This document shows positions 54,243-63,193 of a stretch of 64,000 nt of DNA, one piece after another. The DNA is from Anthoceros angustus (Eukaryota > Streptophyta > Anthocerotopsida > Anthocerotales > Anthocerotaceae): contig MU008171.1 in NCBI GenBank assembly GCA_010909165.1, positions 992,001 to 1,056,000 on the forward strand. Reading direction: 5' to 3'. Position 1 is the stretch's first letter, and each line of letters begins with the position of its first letter. Both the position numbers and the translations under genes were made by a program. The notes beneath the pieces were generated by a model. It made no database searches and had not been told where the DNA came from. It worked only from the letters and a program-made list of their open reading frames with translations.

Positions 54243-54830
54243 AAGTGTGCCAGCTCCTTGAAATGGATCCTCTTCTGGGGCGACTCCAATCACCAAGGCA
54301 CCATCCGCAACCTGCTCATTTTCGTACTGGGCTTGCGAAAGCGAACGTTCGATGACACATTCCAGGACTCCGCCGACAAGTCCCAGACCCTGCGCATCAC
54401 GAGCATCTTCGGCGGGCACTCCAATGATACCAAGAACGACCTGGGCCTGAAATTCCCGTCCCACGGGCCTTACCGCGACTTCATCCGCTCCTACTTCAAT
54501 AACAGCCAAGTGCCCAGCTTCATGGTACCGGTAAGAAGTCGAGAAATCTGACAGAGTACGCCAAAGAGGCGGAATCCGCAGCCAGCTTCTGGGCTCAAGA
54601 ATTGGACACTGGTGGAGAAGACAAGGTGAGGCCAGGGTTGTGCTTCGCACCACTGTGGCTTCGGCCGGCCAGTCCAGGCACATGGCCGCCAACCCACACG
54701 AAATGGAAGCCTATGACGAACTTCTGGTTGATTGCTTCCGGCATCCCACTCCAAGTGGTGGACGCCTACGACCTGACATTCCCTTGACACTTCGACAACA
54801 ACTGCAGCGATGGAGGACACTAGGGCAGAC
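54243..54830 (+). pseudogene. SGNH/PC-esterase-like gene, right part
   Basis: Joined to 48844 without the element and one AAGTG, the exon reads on without a break: …AAWKCASSLKW, then LFWGDSNHQGTIRNLL, with the GDSN motif expected to carry the nucleophilic Ser. It continues to SYFNNSQVPSFMV and a plausible intron (GTAAGAAG at 54531). A second exon (about 54560-54815) has VVLRTTVAS, HEMEAYDELLVDCF, then after a one-base shift GIPLQVVDAYDLTFP. A stop TGA and HFDNNCSDG.H follow; the last motif fits the Asp-His pair of the triad. SGNH enzymes of this kind act as acyl-esterases or transferases, in plants often on cell-wall polymers. The exact substrate is unknown. The TGA and the shift could be real or sequencing errors. 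Confidence 0.72.
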
Positions 54831-54949
54831 CTCCTGCTCTCAAACCCTGGTTTGGACAAAGGGCCATCAGTAATTTGTCGATGTAATGCTTGCTCACATC
54901 CTGCTCAACGTTGCCTGCCCGCAGCAAAACACGATGGAAAGGGTTGTGT

Positions 54950-55365
54950 ACCATGGAATTCAGTCGGGGTATTGGTCCTCCAATTCGGACTGGTTGGGAT
55001 TGTGACGGCTGCTTTCCATTGCAGCAAGTTTGACCAGGGTCTAATTCCGGCTGGTTGGAGAGCAAAGGCCTGTCCATTGCTGACGAGATTTCAAGACTGG
55101 AGTAACTTCTCGAATTCCGACTGGTTGAAATTGTGACCTTTGCTCTCCATTGCTGCAAGTTTCACCGGGGTCTTCCAATCCGACAGTACTGGTTGGAATT
55201 GTGAACGTTGCTTTCCATTGCTGACGAGTTTCACTGGGGTCCTCCAAGATTGATTGGTGGAATCGTGACCCGCTGCTTTACATTGCGAATAAGTTTCATC
55301 CAAGCTCTTCAAGTCGGACGGGTTGGAACTGTGACCGGTGCTTTCCATTGTTGTGCCATCCGCCT
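54950..55365 (+). repeat. ~66-bp minisatellite
   Basis: Six units containing ACTGGTTGGAATTGTGAC and GCTTTCCATTGCTG..AGTTTCAC recur with a period near 66 bp (about 54980, 55060, 55123, 55188, 55249 and 55316), directly downstream of the esterase-like gene. The minus-strand frame across it is a periodic artefact. Confidence 0.88.
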
Positions 55366-55379
55366 TATTCGTAAAGCCC

Positions 55380-56030
55380 AAAGTGCTTATCCTTGAGCAG
55401 GACAGTGTCAGGCGATATGGATGCTGCTTGGGAGAAGCGATGGTTGGGGAATTGAACGGGTGGTTTGTGTTACGACATGGGAAAGCAGGCGTTCGCAGGC
55501 CTGGAGGAGATTATGAAGATTTCTGTTGCCCAGACTTCAAGCTTGAGCTCATTCCTGGTTTCCTGGTTACAAGTAGTAACCTCTTCCCAGCCCACATATG
55601 TGATAGTGCACAGCAGGAGACTCCAGGAACAAGCTCAGGCTGCTGGAATGGAAATCGTGGTTTTTTTTTTTTTGGGGGTTGGGGGTTTAAGAGAGCTTGT
55701 TGCAACAATTCTAGGCGGAGACGTAGAAGGCGAGGAAGCACTCTAACCGAACTTGGAAAGTTTGCAGTGGCCGGACATCAAAGTGAGAAGCACAAGATTC
55801 GATAGGCTTCACATGGAAAGAACTTGTAAGATTATTGGACAGGCTGAGAAACGTGTCAACATTCGACAGGCTTCTCATGGAAAGCACTTGTAAGATCATC
55901 GGACAGGCTGAGAAACACTTGATCCAGGCCTAGGATTTGAAGCACTGAATGAGGTTACGTAGTAGAATTCTCACTTGACAATGTAGGACGAAGGCAACAT
56001 GCACATGATGTATTGGCAGCACATCTCATC
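55380..56030. other. Intergenic; no recognisable gene
   Basis: Contains a T13G5 homopolymer tract near 55660-55680 and a ~60-bp imperfect repeat (TAGGCTTC.CATGGAAAG..ACTTGTAAGAT) at 55804 and 55867. It probably includes the 3' UTR of the lectin gene, which ends at 56033. Confidence 0.45.
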
Positions 56031-56032
56031 AT

Positions 56033-56941
56033 CTAATGCAACTTGTTGGTACGAACCCACTTGGTGCTGAACTTCCATTCGAACAGCCTGTAGGTTCCCT
56101 GGTCGGTGACAGGCACCCTCGACGAGAATCCAACATACGACTTGTCATTCACGTAATCGGAAAGCTTCAAGCCCGAGTACTGGAGGCAGAGCTTGGCCTG
56201 CTTCTTGTCGGGCTGGCCGTCCGCAGTGAGGTTCTGGAATCGCACAGCCAGGTACTCCTGTCTGGCGTCGTAGTCGATGAACACGGCGATCTTGGTGTCG
56301 ATGAAGGAGGCTTCGTCCCACAGGAACTGGTCGACCACGGAATCCACGCTGTTGATGTCTAGGCCCACATGCGGGATGGCGGGATCCCAGTCGTAGGCCC
56401 GGGACGTGTCGATCTCCACAGCCACGGTCTTGGTCTTATCTCCGCGGAGCGACTTGCCGGTCGCGGTGTCGATCTCGAACAGGCCCAGGCTCTCGGATCC
56501 GCTGGCGCCCACGTTCTGGTCGGGCGTGATGGCGAATGCCCAGCCCCGCCGAAGAGGCGCTTCACGCTCCGCTCGCTGTCGCGGTCGAAGTCGATGACGA
56601 ACTCCGAGGAGAAGGAGGCCGCGTACTGGCTCTTCTTCTGGTACAGCTGCACCTTCTTGTTGTAGGCGTATCGCACCGAGGCCACGTCGTTGTCGTAGGA
56701 GAAGACGATCTGGCCGGCCGGGTCGGACGGCGTGCAGATGGCTGTCGCGGGCGAGTCGATGGAGCCGCCGTAGCTGCAGTTGAGCGCTGAGGTGAATGGC
56801 GGGTAGGAGGCTCACTCCCTTGGGCAGGTGCGCATCCTGACCAGCTCCAAGCCTCGTGGCTGCCGCTGGTACTGGGAAGCTACTGCTCGCCAGAACAAGC
56901 AGCGCCAGCAGGAGCAGCTGCGTCGCCCGAGCTACTGCCAT
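56033..56941 (-). CDS. Secreted L-type (legume) lectin-domain protein, two single-base frameshifts as read
   Basis: L-type lectins bind sugars through a beta-sandwich with Ca and Mn. The start chosen is ATG at 56941 because it opens a hydrophobic signal peptide (LLLLALLVLASSSF); an upstream in-frame ATG at 57127 lacks this. The protein then reads FTSALNCSYGGSID and VASVRYAYNKKVQLYQKKSQ, then ASFSSEFVIDFDRD, all in a second frame. It returns to the first frame at RGWAFAITPDQ, LGLFEIDT, VAVEIDTSRAYDWDPAIPHVG, LDINSVDS, AVFIDYDARQEYLAV and SYVGFSS, and stops at 56033. The GWAF, VEIDT..WDP..HVG and WxxS-like order is the legume lectin pattern. The shifts lie near 56800 and in a G-run at 56548. 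Total length is about 300 residues with no kinase domain. No intron is seen. Confidence 0.82.
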   Translation of the reverse strand: MAVARATQLLLLALLVLASSSFPVPAAATRLGAGQDAHLPKGVSLLPAIHLSAQLQLRRLHRLARDSHLHAVRPGRPDRLLLRQRRGLGAIRLQQEGAAVPEEEPVRGLLLLGVRHRLRPRQRAEREAPLRRGWAFAITPDQNVGASGSESLGLFEIDTATGKSLRGDKTKTVAVEIDTSRAYDWDPAIPHVGLDINSVDSVVDQFLWDEASFIDTKIAVFIDYDARQEYLAVRFQNLTADGQPDKKQAKLCLQYSGLKLSDYVNDKSYVGFSSRVPVTDQGTYRLFEWKFSTKWVRTNKLH

Positions 56942-57063
56942 GGTTCGTTCAATTCGGAACCCAGAATCGGAAATCGAAATCGGACGGCGGATGTGGTGGC
57001 ACTGCGTGGAGGCAGAGGAAGCAATGAGCAGAAGATGAGGTGAGGTTGTGCCCTGTTGTTGGC

Positions 57064-57072
57064 TCATATAAA
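57064..57072 (-). promoter_or_regulatory. Possible TATA box of the lectin gene
   Basis: Minus strand reads CTTTATATGAG about 125 bp upstream of the ATG at 56941. It is a reasonable TATA-like element, supported by position only. Confidence 0.45.
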
Positions 57073-57129
57073 GGGGTGGAATGCGGCGAGGGCAGGAGCC
57101 AGGAAGGTTCATTCTGCTTGGAACCACAC

Positions 57130-58430
57130 CTGTCCGCGGGTCGTCGTCGTTTGCAGCTGTACAAGTAGCAACAACAGAGAAGGTTCATCCGCATACCTGC
57201 TCTCATCAGTCCTACAGGTGGATTTCCGACCACCTGCCACAGGACTTTCAAATGAGCAGGACTCTTTTGCATTTGGTGGTGACTGTTTGATTATTGGTGT
57301 GGGTAGTCTGAAATTTCTGCCAGACGTCCTGCCAGAGCACCTAGTGACTAGTTAGTTAGTTGGATATATATTGGTGGTATGTCACATTGGCAGGCCTGTC
57401 GCAATTCTTTCCGCAAATCCTTGCTTCACACTTGTCCACGACTACGTGCCAAGTTAATCGAATATAAAATCAAGTAAACCAGTTATATAATTTAGTGTGA
57501 ATAGTTTCAAGATCTCAACGATTCTTGAGGTTTTAAGTTAAATTAGCACTCTAAGATTAAGCTTACATTTGGCTTAAAAGTTTTTTCAAGTATTCACGAG
57601 TTATGTCATTATTGATGGTTGAGGGTCTTTTGAGGTATTTATGGGCTATAACTGGTTCTGGTTCTGCAACCTCTAGGTTGAGGTGAGACATGATCAAGAG
57701 TCTCATCATCTCAATTGACATTCATGCCATGCAGTTCATGGACCTTCGGGACAATGGGCTAGATACTAGTTTGCCAACGTGAAAAGAGCTAAACACAAGA
57801 ATATTGTGTTAGAGGGTTATATCATTTATTAGATATGGAAAATCCAAGTGCACAAAGCTCTTTATGCTTTTACTACCAAGTTATCTATTTCACCTCCACA
57901 TCCCACTCATATCTTAGTTCTAGATGTTGTTATTTGGCATGATTGTCATGCATGTCTTGTGTGGAGTATGCGAATGCCTATGTGTAGTGTATAGTAGCAT
58001 GACTTGGTTTTTAATGTCTTAAATTATATTATACTATATATATATATATATATTCATAAATATATTAATTTATCAATTATAATATATTCAAAAAATATAT
58101 CATAAATCTATTTAATGAATTTGAATAATTAATACATTTAATAAAACTAACTATAATTACCTGCATTTTGCGGAGTCTGGAGAAATGGAGAGGATGTGTC
58201 CTAATTCGGATTATGCTTGGCCCTGCTCTGAAAGTACTAAAAGTTTGGGAAGCTTTCCTAGGGCTGCTCATTCTGGGAATACTCCTTCTATGAGGCAGAC
58301 TACCACTCAGTTGAGCTAATTGTCCCTTGAGTGCCATTCTCAAAGACGTGACAAATAAACTGCGTCGGCATTTTGCCTGTCCATGCACATTTCACGATGG
58401 CTGCGTGCTTGCATATTCCCTCATTCAAAA
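57130..58430. other. Intergenic, AT-rich; no recognisable gene
   Basis: 57500-58000 reads like decayed repeat DNA without a domain. A TA dinucleotide run (58032-58052) lies in a strongly AT-rich island at about 58010-58150. The part right of 58150 may be the 3' flank of germin C. Confidence 0.4.
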
Positions 58431-58569
58431 TCATGCTAGGCAGTAGCTGTTACTGTGGGATGCATCAGAGAAGACTCCTGAAAACAAGGGCGTGGTGAGC
58501 CTGAAAGGATGCAGCTTCTAGTATTCATCGTAGGTGCACTGTACAGTTGAAAAGGCCGGCAGAAGTTGC

Positions 58570-59593
58570 TCAGAAATCGATTGTGATGTCCTGGCCGGGA
58601 ACGCAGCCTGACTTTGTGGACGTCTGCAGAACTGGAGCATGGTAGTCGTACAGTGTCTTGCTGATTTTGCGCAGAGTCTTGCGTGGCTGGTTCAGGGCAA
58701 CAGCCAAACTGCGGGAAGGCAGCTGAAACAGAGCTTGAGCTGCAATCTGCACAAAACGGGTTGTAATGGATGAGCATGGCAGCGGTCAGACATGGTATTC
58801 ATCACAGCAAACTGTTTAGACTAACAGTACTAGAACGGCAGAGATATGAGCTGTGTGTCTCTCATCAGAGAGGCTTACCAAAGAGCCAGGGTTCTCGCTG
58901 TTGAGTGAAGAAATGAACTCAGCATCCTCGGCTCCACATTGAGCTCAAAATGCAGCAATCCACGAGGGAAGACGGTCACGTCGCCCGGTCTGAGGATGTT
59001 GATGTGCGCGGTTCCTGCCACACACATTCATCCACCATCATTATGACGAGCAGGTGGGAATTGGTGCGCACCAAAATTCATGAACAAACGCTGTCACCAA
59101 GGCTTGCAAGATTCAGGTGCCTACCATTGGTGTCGACAAATCCAACTTGGAGCGGCCCGCCCGACAACATGGTGAGAACCTCCGTTGCCCTCGGTGCGTG
59201 TGCGGCAAGTTCTCACCGCACGGGAACAGCTTGAATCTCACCACCGTGATTCCTGTGACCTGCACCGCCACACATTCAACAATGCAGTTTCAGTGCCAGG
59301 CTTGGCTGCTGCTGCAAATTTAAAGCTCAACACTTGCAAACAGACGCGGTTCATGAGTTGCAAGCGGCGCATTGCTGCAAACGTACTTGAGGGCAGGAAC
59401 TTGGCGACGGGAGGTCAGCGCGGATGCCACCCGGTCCCTGCACGCCGTTGTTTTGAACACGTCCCGGAAAACGAATTCCTCCACCCCAGCTTCGAAGTCG
59501 GTGAGAGGGTCGGGATCGCGCGCACGCCAGGAACAATGGCGAGGCTGTAGAGCAAACAACCCAGAAGGAAGAGCGCGGCACCCGGGACGCCAT
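58570..59593 (-). CDS. Germin-like protein copy C (cupin), several one-base shifts as read
   Basis: Four exons on the minus strand: exon 1 59593-59387 (ATG, hydrophobic leader in one frame, then [19 protein letters not shown] in another), exon 2 59259-59125, exon 3 59014-58879 and exon 4 58746-58570. Introns are short with GT/AG ends; intron 1 is 127 bp and has no hexamer array. Exon 4 is fully open (IAAQALFQLPSRSL, LNQPRKTL, YDYHAP, then stop). Exon 3 carries the second cupin box ([13 protein letters not shown]) and lacks one G in a G-run. Exon 2 has [10 protein letters not shown] but lost bases after it, so the Glu of the metal site is not readable. Secreted, Mn-binding, cell-wall location is expected from the family. 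It may be a real gene with sequence errors or a recent pseudogene. Confidence 0.82.
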
Positions 59594-59599
59594 GCCCTC

Positions 59600-60215
59600 G
59601 CTTGTCTGTCTCGTCACTCTACACTCGTACTGTCTTCGGCCTTGTCTTCTGCTAGGACTGTCTTCCGCGATGGTGCTGTGTGCATCTGCCACTGGAGTCA
59701 CTGCTGTTGTGGATGAGATGGAGCGAATTGCAAGTCGGGAAGGACTGCCGATGGACGATGGATGACATGAAGCTCCTCGCCTTCCATTTTATGCGTAGCT
59801 GCAGCCGCAATCGCCGCTGCTGCTGCCTGCCACGGCCATTCCGTTGCCGTCGTTGACGACTGACTTGGGCTGCCCCGTACACGCGGTTTCGCTTTTCCTT
59901 GACTCCGGTTGCAGTTCGAACTCGGCGTTGTAGCGCATCCCAGTTTCAAAACGGAACGTGCTTCCAGCTTCCATCTTAATTTTTGAGTCCTCGGCCAGTG
60001 ATCGCTGCTGCTATGACCGCCTTGTTGCTTCGCGGAACCTCTCAACAGCAACACAGTAGTAGGACGCAGTGTGTCGATTGCAGGTTATGCCCATCATCAT
60101 GGGAAGCTTAAGAAAATAATGTCATTACTCATCACAGGCTCACAGCTGACGTCTGGATGAAGGATTCAGACATTCGTGAGAAGGACGCACCTTTGTAGGC
60201 ATATACTGTGCTTCA
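59600..60215. other. Upstream region of germin C; no gene assigned
   Basis: An Ala/Gln/Arg-rich minus-strand frame at 60054-59698 has low complexity and no domain. Nothing else is recognised. Confidence 0.4.
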
Positions 60216-60705
60216 CAGCAAAGGATCATGACTTCACATGTCTGGAGGGGAGGCATCTATCCCTAAGCATTGCAGCAAGGCTGGACACAGCTGAGCGTCC
60301 AGCCGTCCTCGCTCAAGGGCCGGGCCTCCCAAGAGCCTTGTCATTAATATTGTTGCTCTCCTAGATGGAGCAATACAAGTTATTGGCTTCGGGAGCATTC
60401 TCGCTTCATCCGGAGCAATGCGGCCAGGAGCAGCGGCAGCCCAGCAGGCCATGATTGGGAAAGTGTGAAGGGGAACTGGTGAAAATGGTCCCTGATTGGG
60501 CCTTGTTTTCAAAATGCTGACCTCACTACATTCTGGGCAGCTGGTCTCCAAGGCTGCTCATTCATAGCAACACTAAGCACTGAATTGAATAGACACGCCT
60601 TGAGTGCCCACTCATAAAACGAGTGCCAAAAAAATTGCACAAGCATGGTGGGTGTGTGCGAACACGCAAACACGATGCTATCGGCTACCACTCGGCCGAG
60701 ATGGC
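60216..60705. repeat. Segmental duplication partner of 20360-20831
   Basis: This is the second copy of the germin 3' flank, and it keeps CAG and CTG triplets that the 20-kb copy lacks. The plus strand reads GGCTCAGAAGTCGG at its right edge, where copy A reads GGCTCGGAAGTCGG. Confidence 0.88.
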
Positions 60706-60870
60706 TCAGAAGTCGGTTGTGATGTCCTGGCCGGGGATGCAGCCCGACTTGCTGGATGTCTGCAGAACTGGAGCGTGTTAGTCCTACAGGGTCTTGCGGA
60801 TTTTACAGGGTCTTGCAAAGGCTTGGGTGGCTGGTTGAGGGCCATCGAGGCTTGCGTTCCCTTTTCAAGC
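60706..60870 (-). pseudogene. Germin-like fragment E (exon 4 only)
   Basis: From the stop codon (60708-60706) upstream the minus strand matches germin exon 4: ACATCACAACCGACTTCTGA, TCTGCAGAC, and ATGGCCCTCAACCAGCCACC near 60837. A duplicated CTTGCGGATTTTACAGGGTC breaks the frame. Exons 1-3 are absent. E has the same downstream flank as copy A. Confidence 0.82.
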
Positions 60871-61680
60871 AGGATAATGGCCGTGGGCTGTAACCGCCGT
60901 ACACTTCGGCGAGTGTTAGGCCTAAGAATGCGCCACTCAATCTATATAATAGTATCTTGTCCCACCCAGCCATCAGAATGGAACGTTTCAACAACCCACT
61001 GGGAAAGTAAAAGAAGAACATAAAACAGAAACAATTGGTACTTGCAAGGATTAGATGAACAAAAACCAGAAACAACAACAACCCACTTTTTACACTGATC
61101 GACTCCAGAAGCGGACTTCATTATACTCCAGCTGCTAGAACCAAAGTGGCAACGTCGACACCGGGGCCTGTGCACCTCATCTATCCAGGGGCTCGGGGAA
61201 CATGACCACATCTTGACGTATGCATCAATGACCCTGTAAGCCTGCAACGCCCAAGCCAAGCGCTAATTGTTTGCTTGGTTCAAACTCTAGCCTCTCTCCT
61301 CTCACCAAGTGTGTGCAAGGCTTGGTGCGGAAATCACGGCAATTATACAAAGACGGTGAATTCAGCGTTGGTCGCTTCGGACCAAACACCACGTGGGCGT
61401 GGCACCACACGGAGTGATGTGCTTTGTCACACGTCGACGAGTCTGGGCGTCGCGAGTGCCCATTGGCCAAGAGTGCGAGCCTCATCAGCTGCGAGCGCAG
61501 GTGTCGGCTCATTTCTGGGAACACAGCAGATTCTAGTCAGTGCCTGGAGCCTGGAGTCAAGCTAAGAAATGGCGCGTCCCACAAACCAATTCTTTGGACT
61601 CCGGTCACAGATGCAAGCAAGCGACTGCAAAATAGGTCATAGACGTGGGACCGACACCTTCGCCCACCCACTAGCTGCGC
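60871..61680. other. Intergenic, including the germin D upstream region
   Basis: No gene is recognised. A palindromic G-box core CACGTG lies at 61390-61395, about 300 bp upstream of the germin D TATA box. G-boxes bind bZIP and bHLH factors and are common in stress-responsive plant promoters. The link to germin D is by position only. Confidence 0.4.
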
Positions 61681-61689
61681 TCTTGGGCA

Positions 61690-61697
61690 TATAAATG
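61690..61697 (+). promoter_or_regulatory. TATA box of germin D
   Basis: Reads TATAAATG within CATATAAATGCAG, 204 bp upstream of the ATG at 61894. The same arrangement occurs for germin B. Confidence 0.75.
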
Positions 61698-61893
61698 CAG
61701 TTGTGAGGCCCGTTCATGGGCATCCACTGCTTGGGCTCCTCACCAAGTCGATCACACCACCTCATCTCCAACACCAGGAGCACAGCCTACACGGCTCCAA
61801 CTGCATCGCTCGGTCGCAGACCGTTCATTGTTCCCAGACTCTTTCTCAGAGACAAGTGCGTAGTTTCGTACTCAGCTACAGCTCTCGACAAGT

Positions 61894-62983
61894 ATGCCCA
61901 CCGCCATGGCACCCCGGTCTGCCGCGCTGCTCCTTGTGGGCTGTGTGCTTTACAGCGTCATGACTGCTCCCAGTGCGCGGGCGGATCCCGACCCTCTCAC
62001 CGACTTCCAGGCCGGAGTGGAGGAGTTCGTGTTTCGCGATTTGTACAAAAACACGGGTGTGAAGGGACCCGGCGGCATCCGCGCTGACCTCCCTGTCGCC
62101 AAGTTCCCTGCCCTCCAGTATGTTTGCCACAATTTCCTGCATTTCGTGTTTGATGGAATTACGGCATGTGGACGGATCGCGCGAGCTGGTGGCAGATCTG
62201 CTGGTACTCAGAACTAACATAATATTTGCTGTATTATGTGTGTTATGCAGGTCACAGGGAATCACCGTTGTCAGATTCAAGCTGGTCCCGTGCGGTGAGA
62301 ACTTGCCGCACACGCACCCTCGGGCAACAGAGCTTCTTTGTTGTCGGGTGGACCACTCCAAGTTGGCTTTGTCGACACCAATGGTGCGCACATTTGCATT
62401 GGCTTTCGTGTACATCTCTGTTGATCATGGATCAATCAATGGTAGTATGCATGCGCGCACGATTTCCAGTCTGCTCATATGGGTCATGCATGAATTCCCG
62501 TGGCAGGAACGGCTCACATCAGCATCCTGAATCCTGGCGACGTCGCCCTCTTCCCTCGGGGATTGCTGCATTTTGAGTTAAATGTGGGAACCGAGGAGGC
62601 AGAATTCATTTCGTCACTCAACAGCCAGAACCCTGGCTCTCTGGTAGGAAATCTTCCATAACCTTCAGGGCTGCGCCTCTCCTTTCTCACTTGCGCACAC
62701 TAGTTTGTACAGTTTGAGATGGGTGTGAGTTCAGATTTGGTACCAACGACGTCTAGCTCGTTCCTGACCGCTGCTTTTCCGTCCATTGAATCCTGTGTGT
62801 GTGCAGATCGCAGCTCAGGCTCTGTTCCAGTTGCCTTCTCGCAGCCTGGCCGTTGCCCTAAACCAGCCAGCCCACACTTTGAAGAAGATCAATAACACAC
62901 TGTACGACTACCATGCTCCAGCTGTGGAGACGTCCAGCAAGTCCGGCTGCGGTCCTGGCAAGGACATCACCACCTCCTTCTGA
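61894..62983 (+). CDS. Germin-like protein copy D (cupin), best-preserved copy
   Basis: Four exons: 61894-62117, 62251-62383, 62507-62643 and 62807-62983, with introns of 133, 123 and 163 bp and GT/AG ends. The product is about 223 residues, normal for germins. A signal peptide (ALLLVGCVLYSVMTAPSARA) precedes mature DPDPLTDF. Exon 2 has [24 protein letters not shown], so the metal ligands His, His and Glu are present. Exon 3 has [16 protein letters not shown] with the third His. Exon 4 is IAAQALFQLPSR to the stop. One T is missing from a T-run near 62335, which shifts the frame before GGPLQVGFVDTNG. The two N-terminal cysteines usual in angiosperm germins are absent. It is probably a secreted Mn-binding cell-wall protein; oxalate oxidase or superoxide dismutase activity cannot be told from sequence. 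A start at the second Met (61906) is also possible. Confidence 0.88.
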
Positions 62984-62996
62984 GTGACGTGAGCAC

Positions 62997-63193
62997 TGTT
63001 AGAAAACAGTTAATTCCCAGGTTCAGTACATTAGAAATGGTGTGCTATGCATACATATATAGCCTTTGGCCTTGTCATACTCTCGATAGTATGAAACCCT
63101 ATCTCGCTCCTGGGATAATCCTATATACTTCTAGGACTTATACTCATAACTCTAATATGTGATGTGTTGCACCAATCCTATAGATTTCTAACA
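62997..63193 (-). repeat. 3' LTR of copia-5
   Basis: 197 bp with TGTTAG..CTAACA ends. On the minus strand the polypurine tract GAGTGGGAG lies just before it (63202-63194). The other end is 13 bp beyond the germin D stop codon, so the LTR probably supplies or replaces the 3' UTR of germin D. Confidence 0.8.

Noticed and set aside
56036-56790. Plus-strand open frames opposite the lectin gene
   Set aside because: They are antisense shadows of a GC-rich coding exon; the lectin motifs are all on the minus strand.
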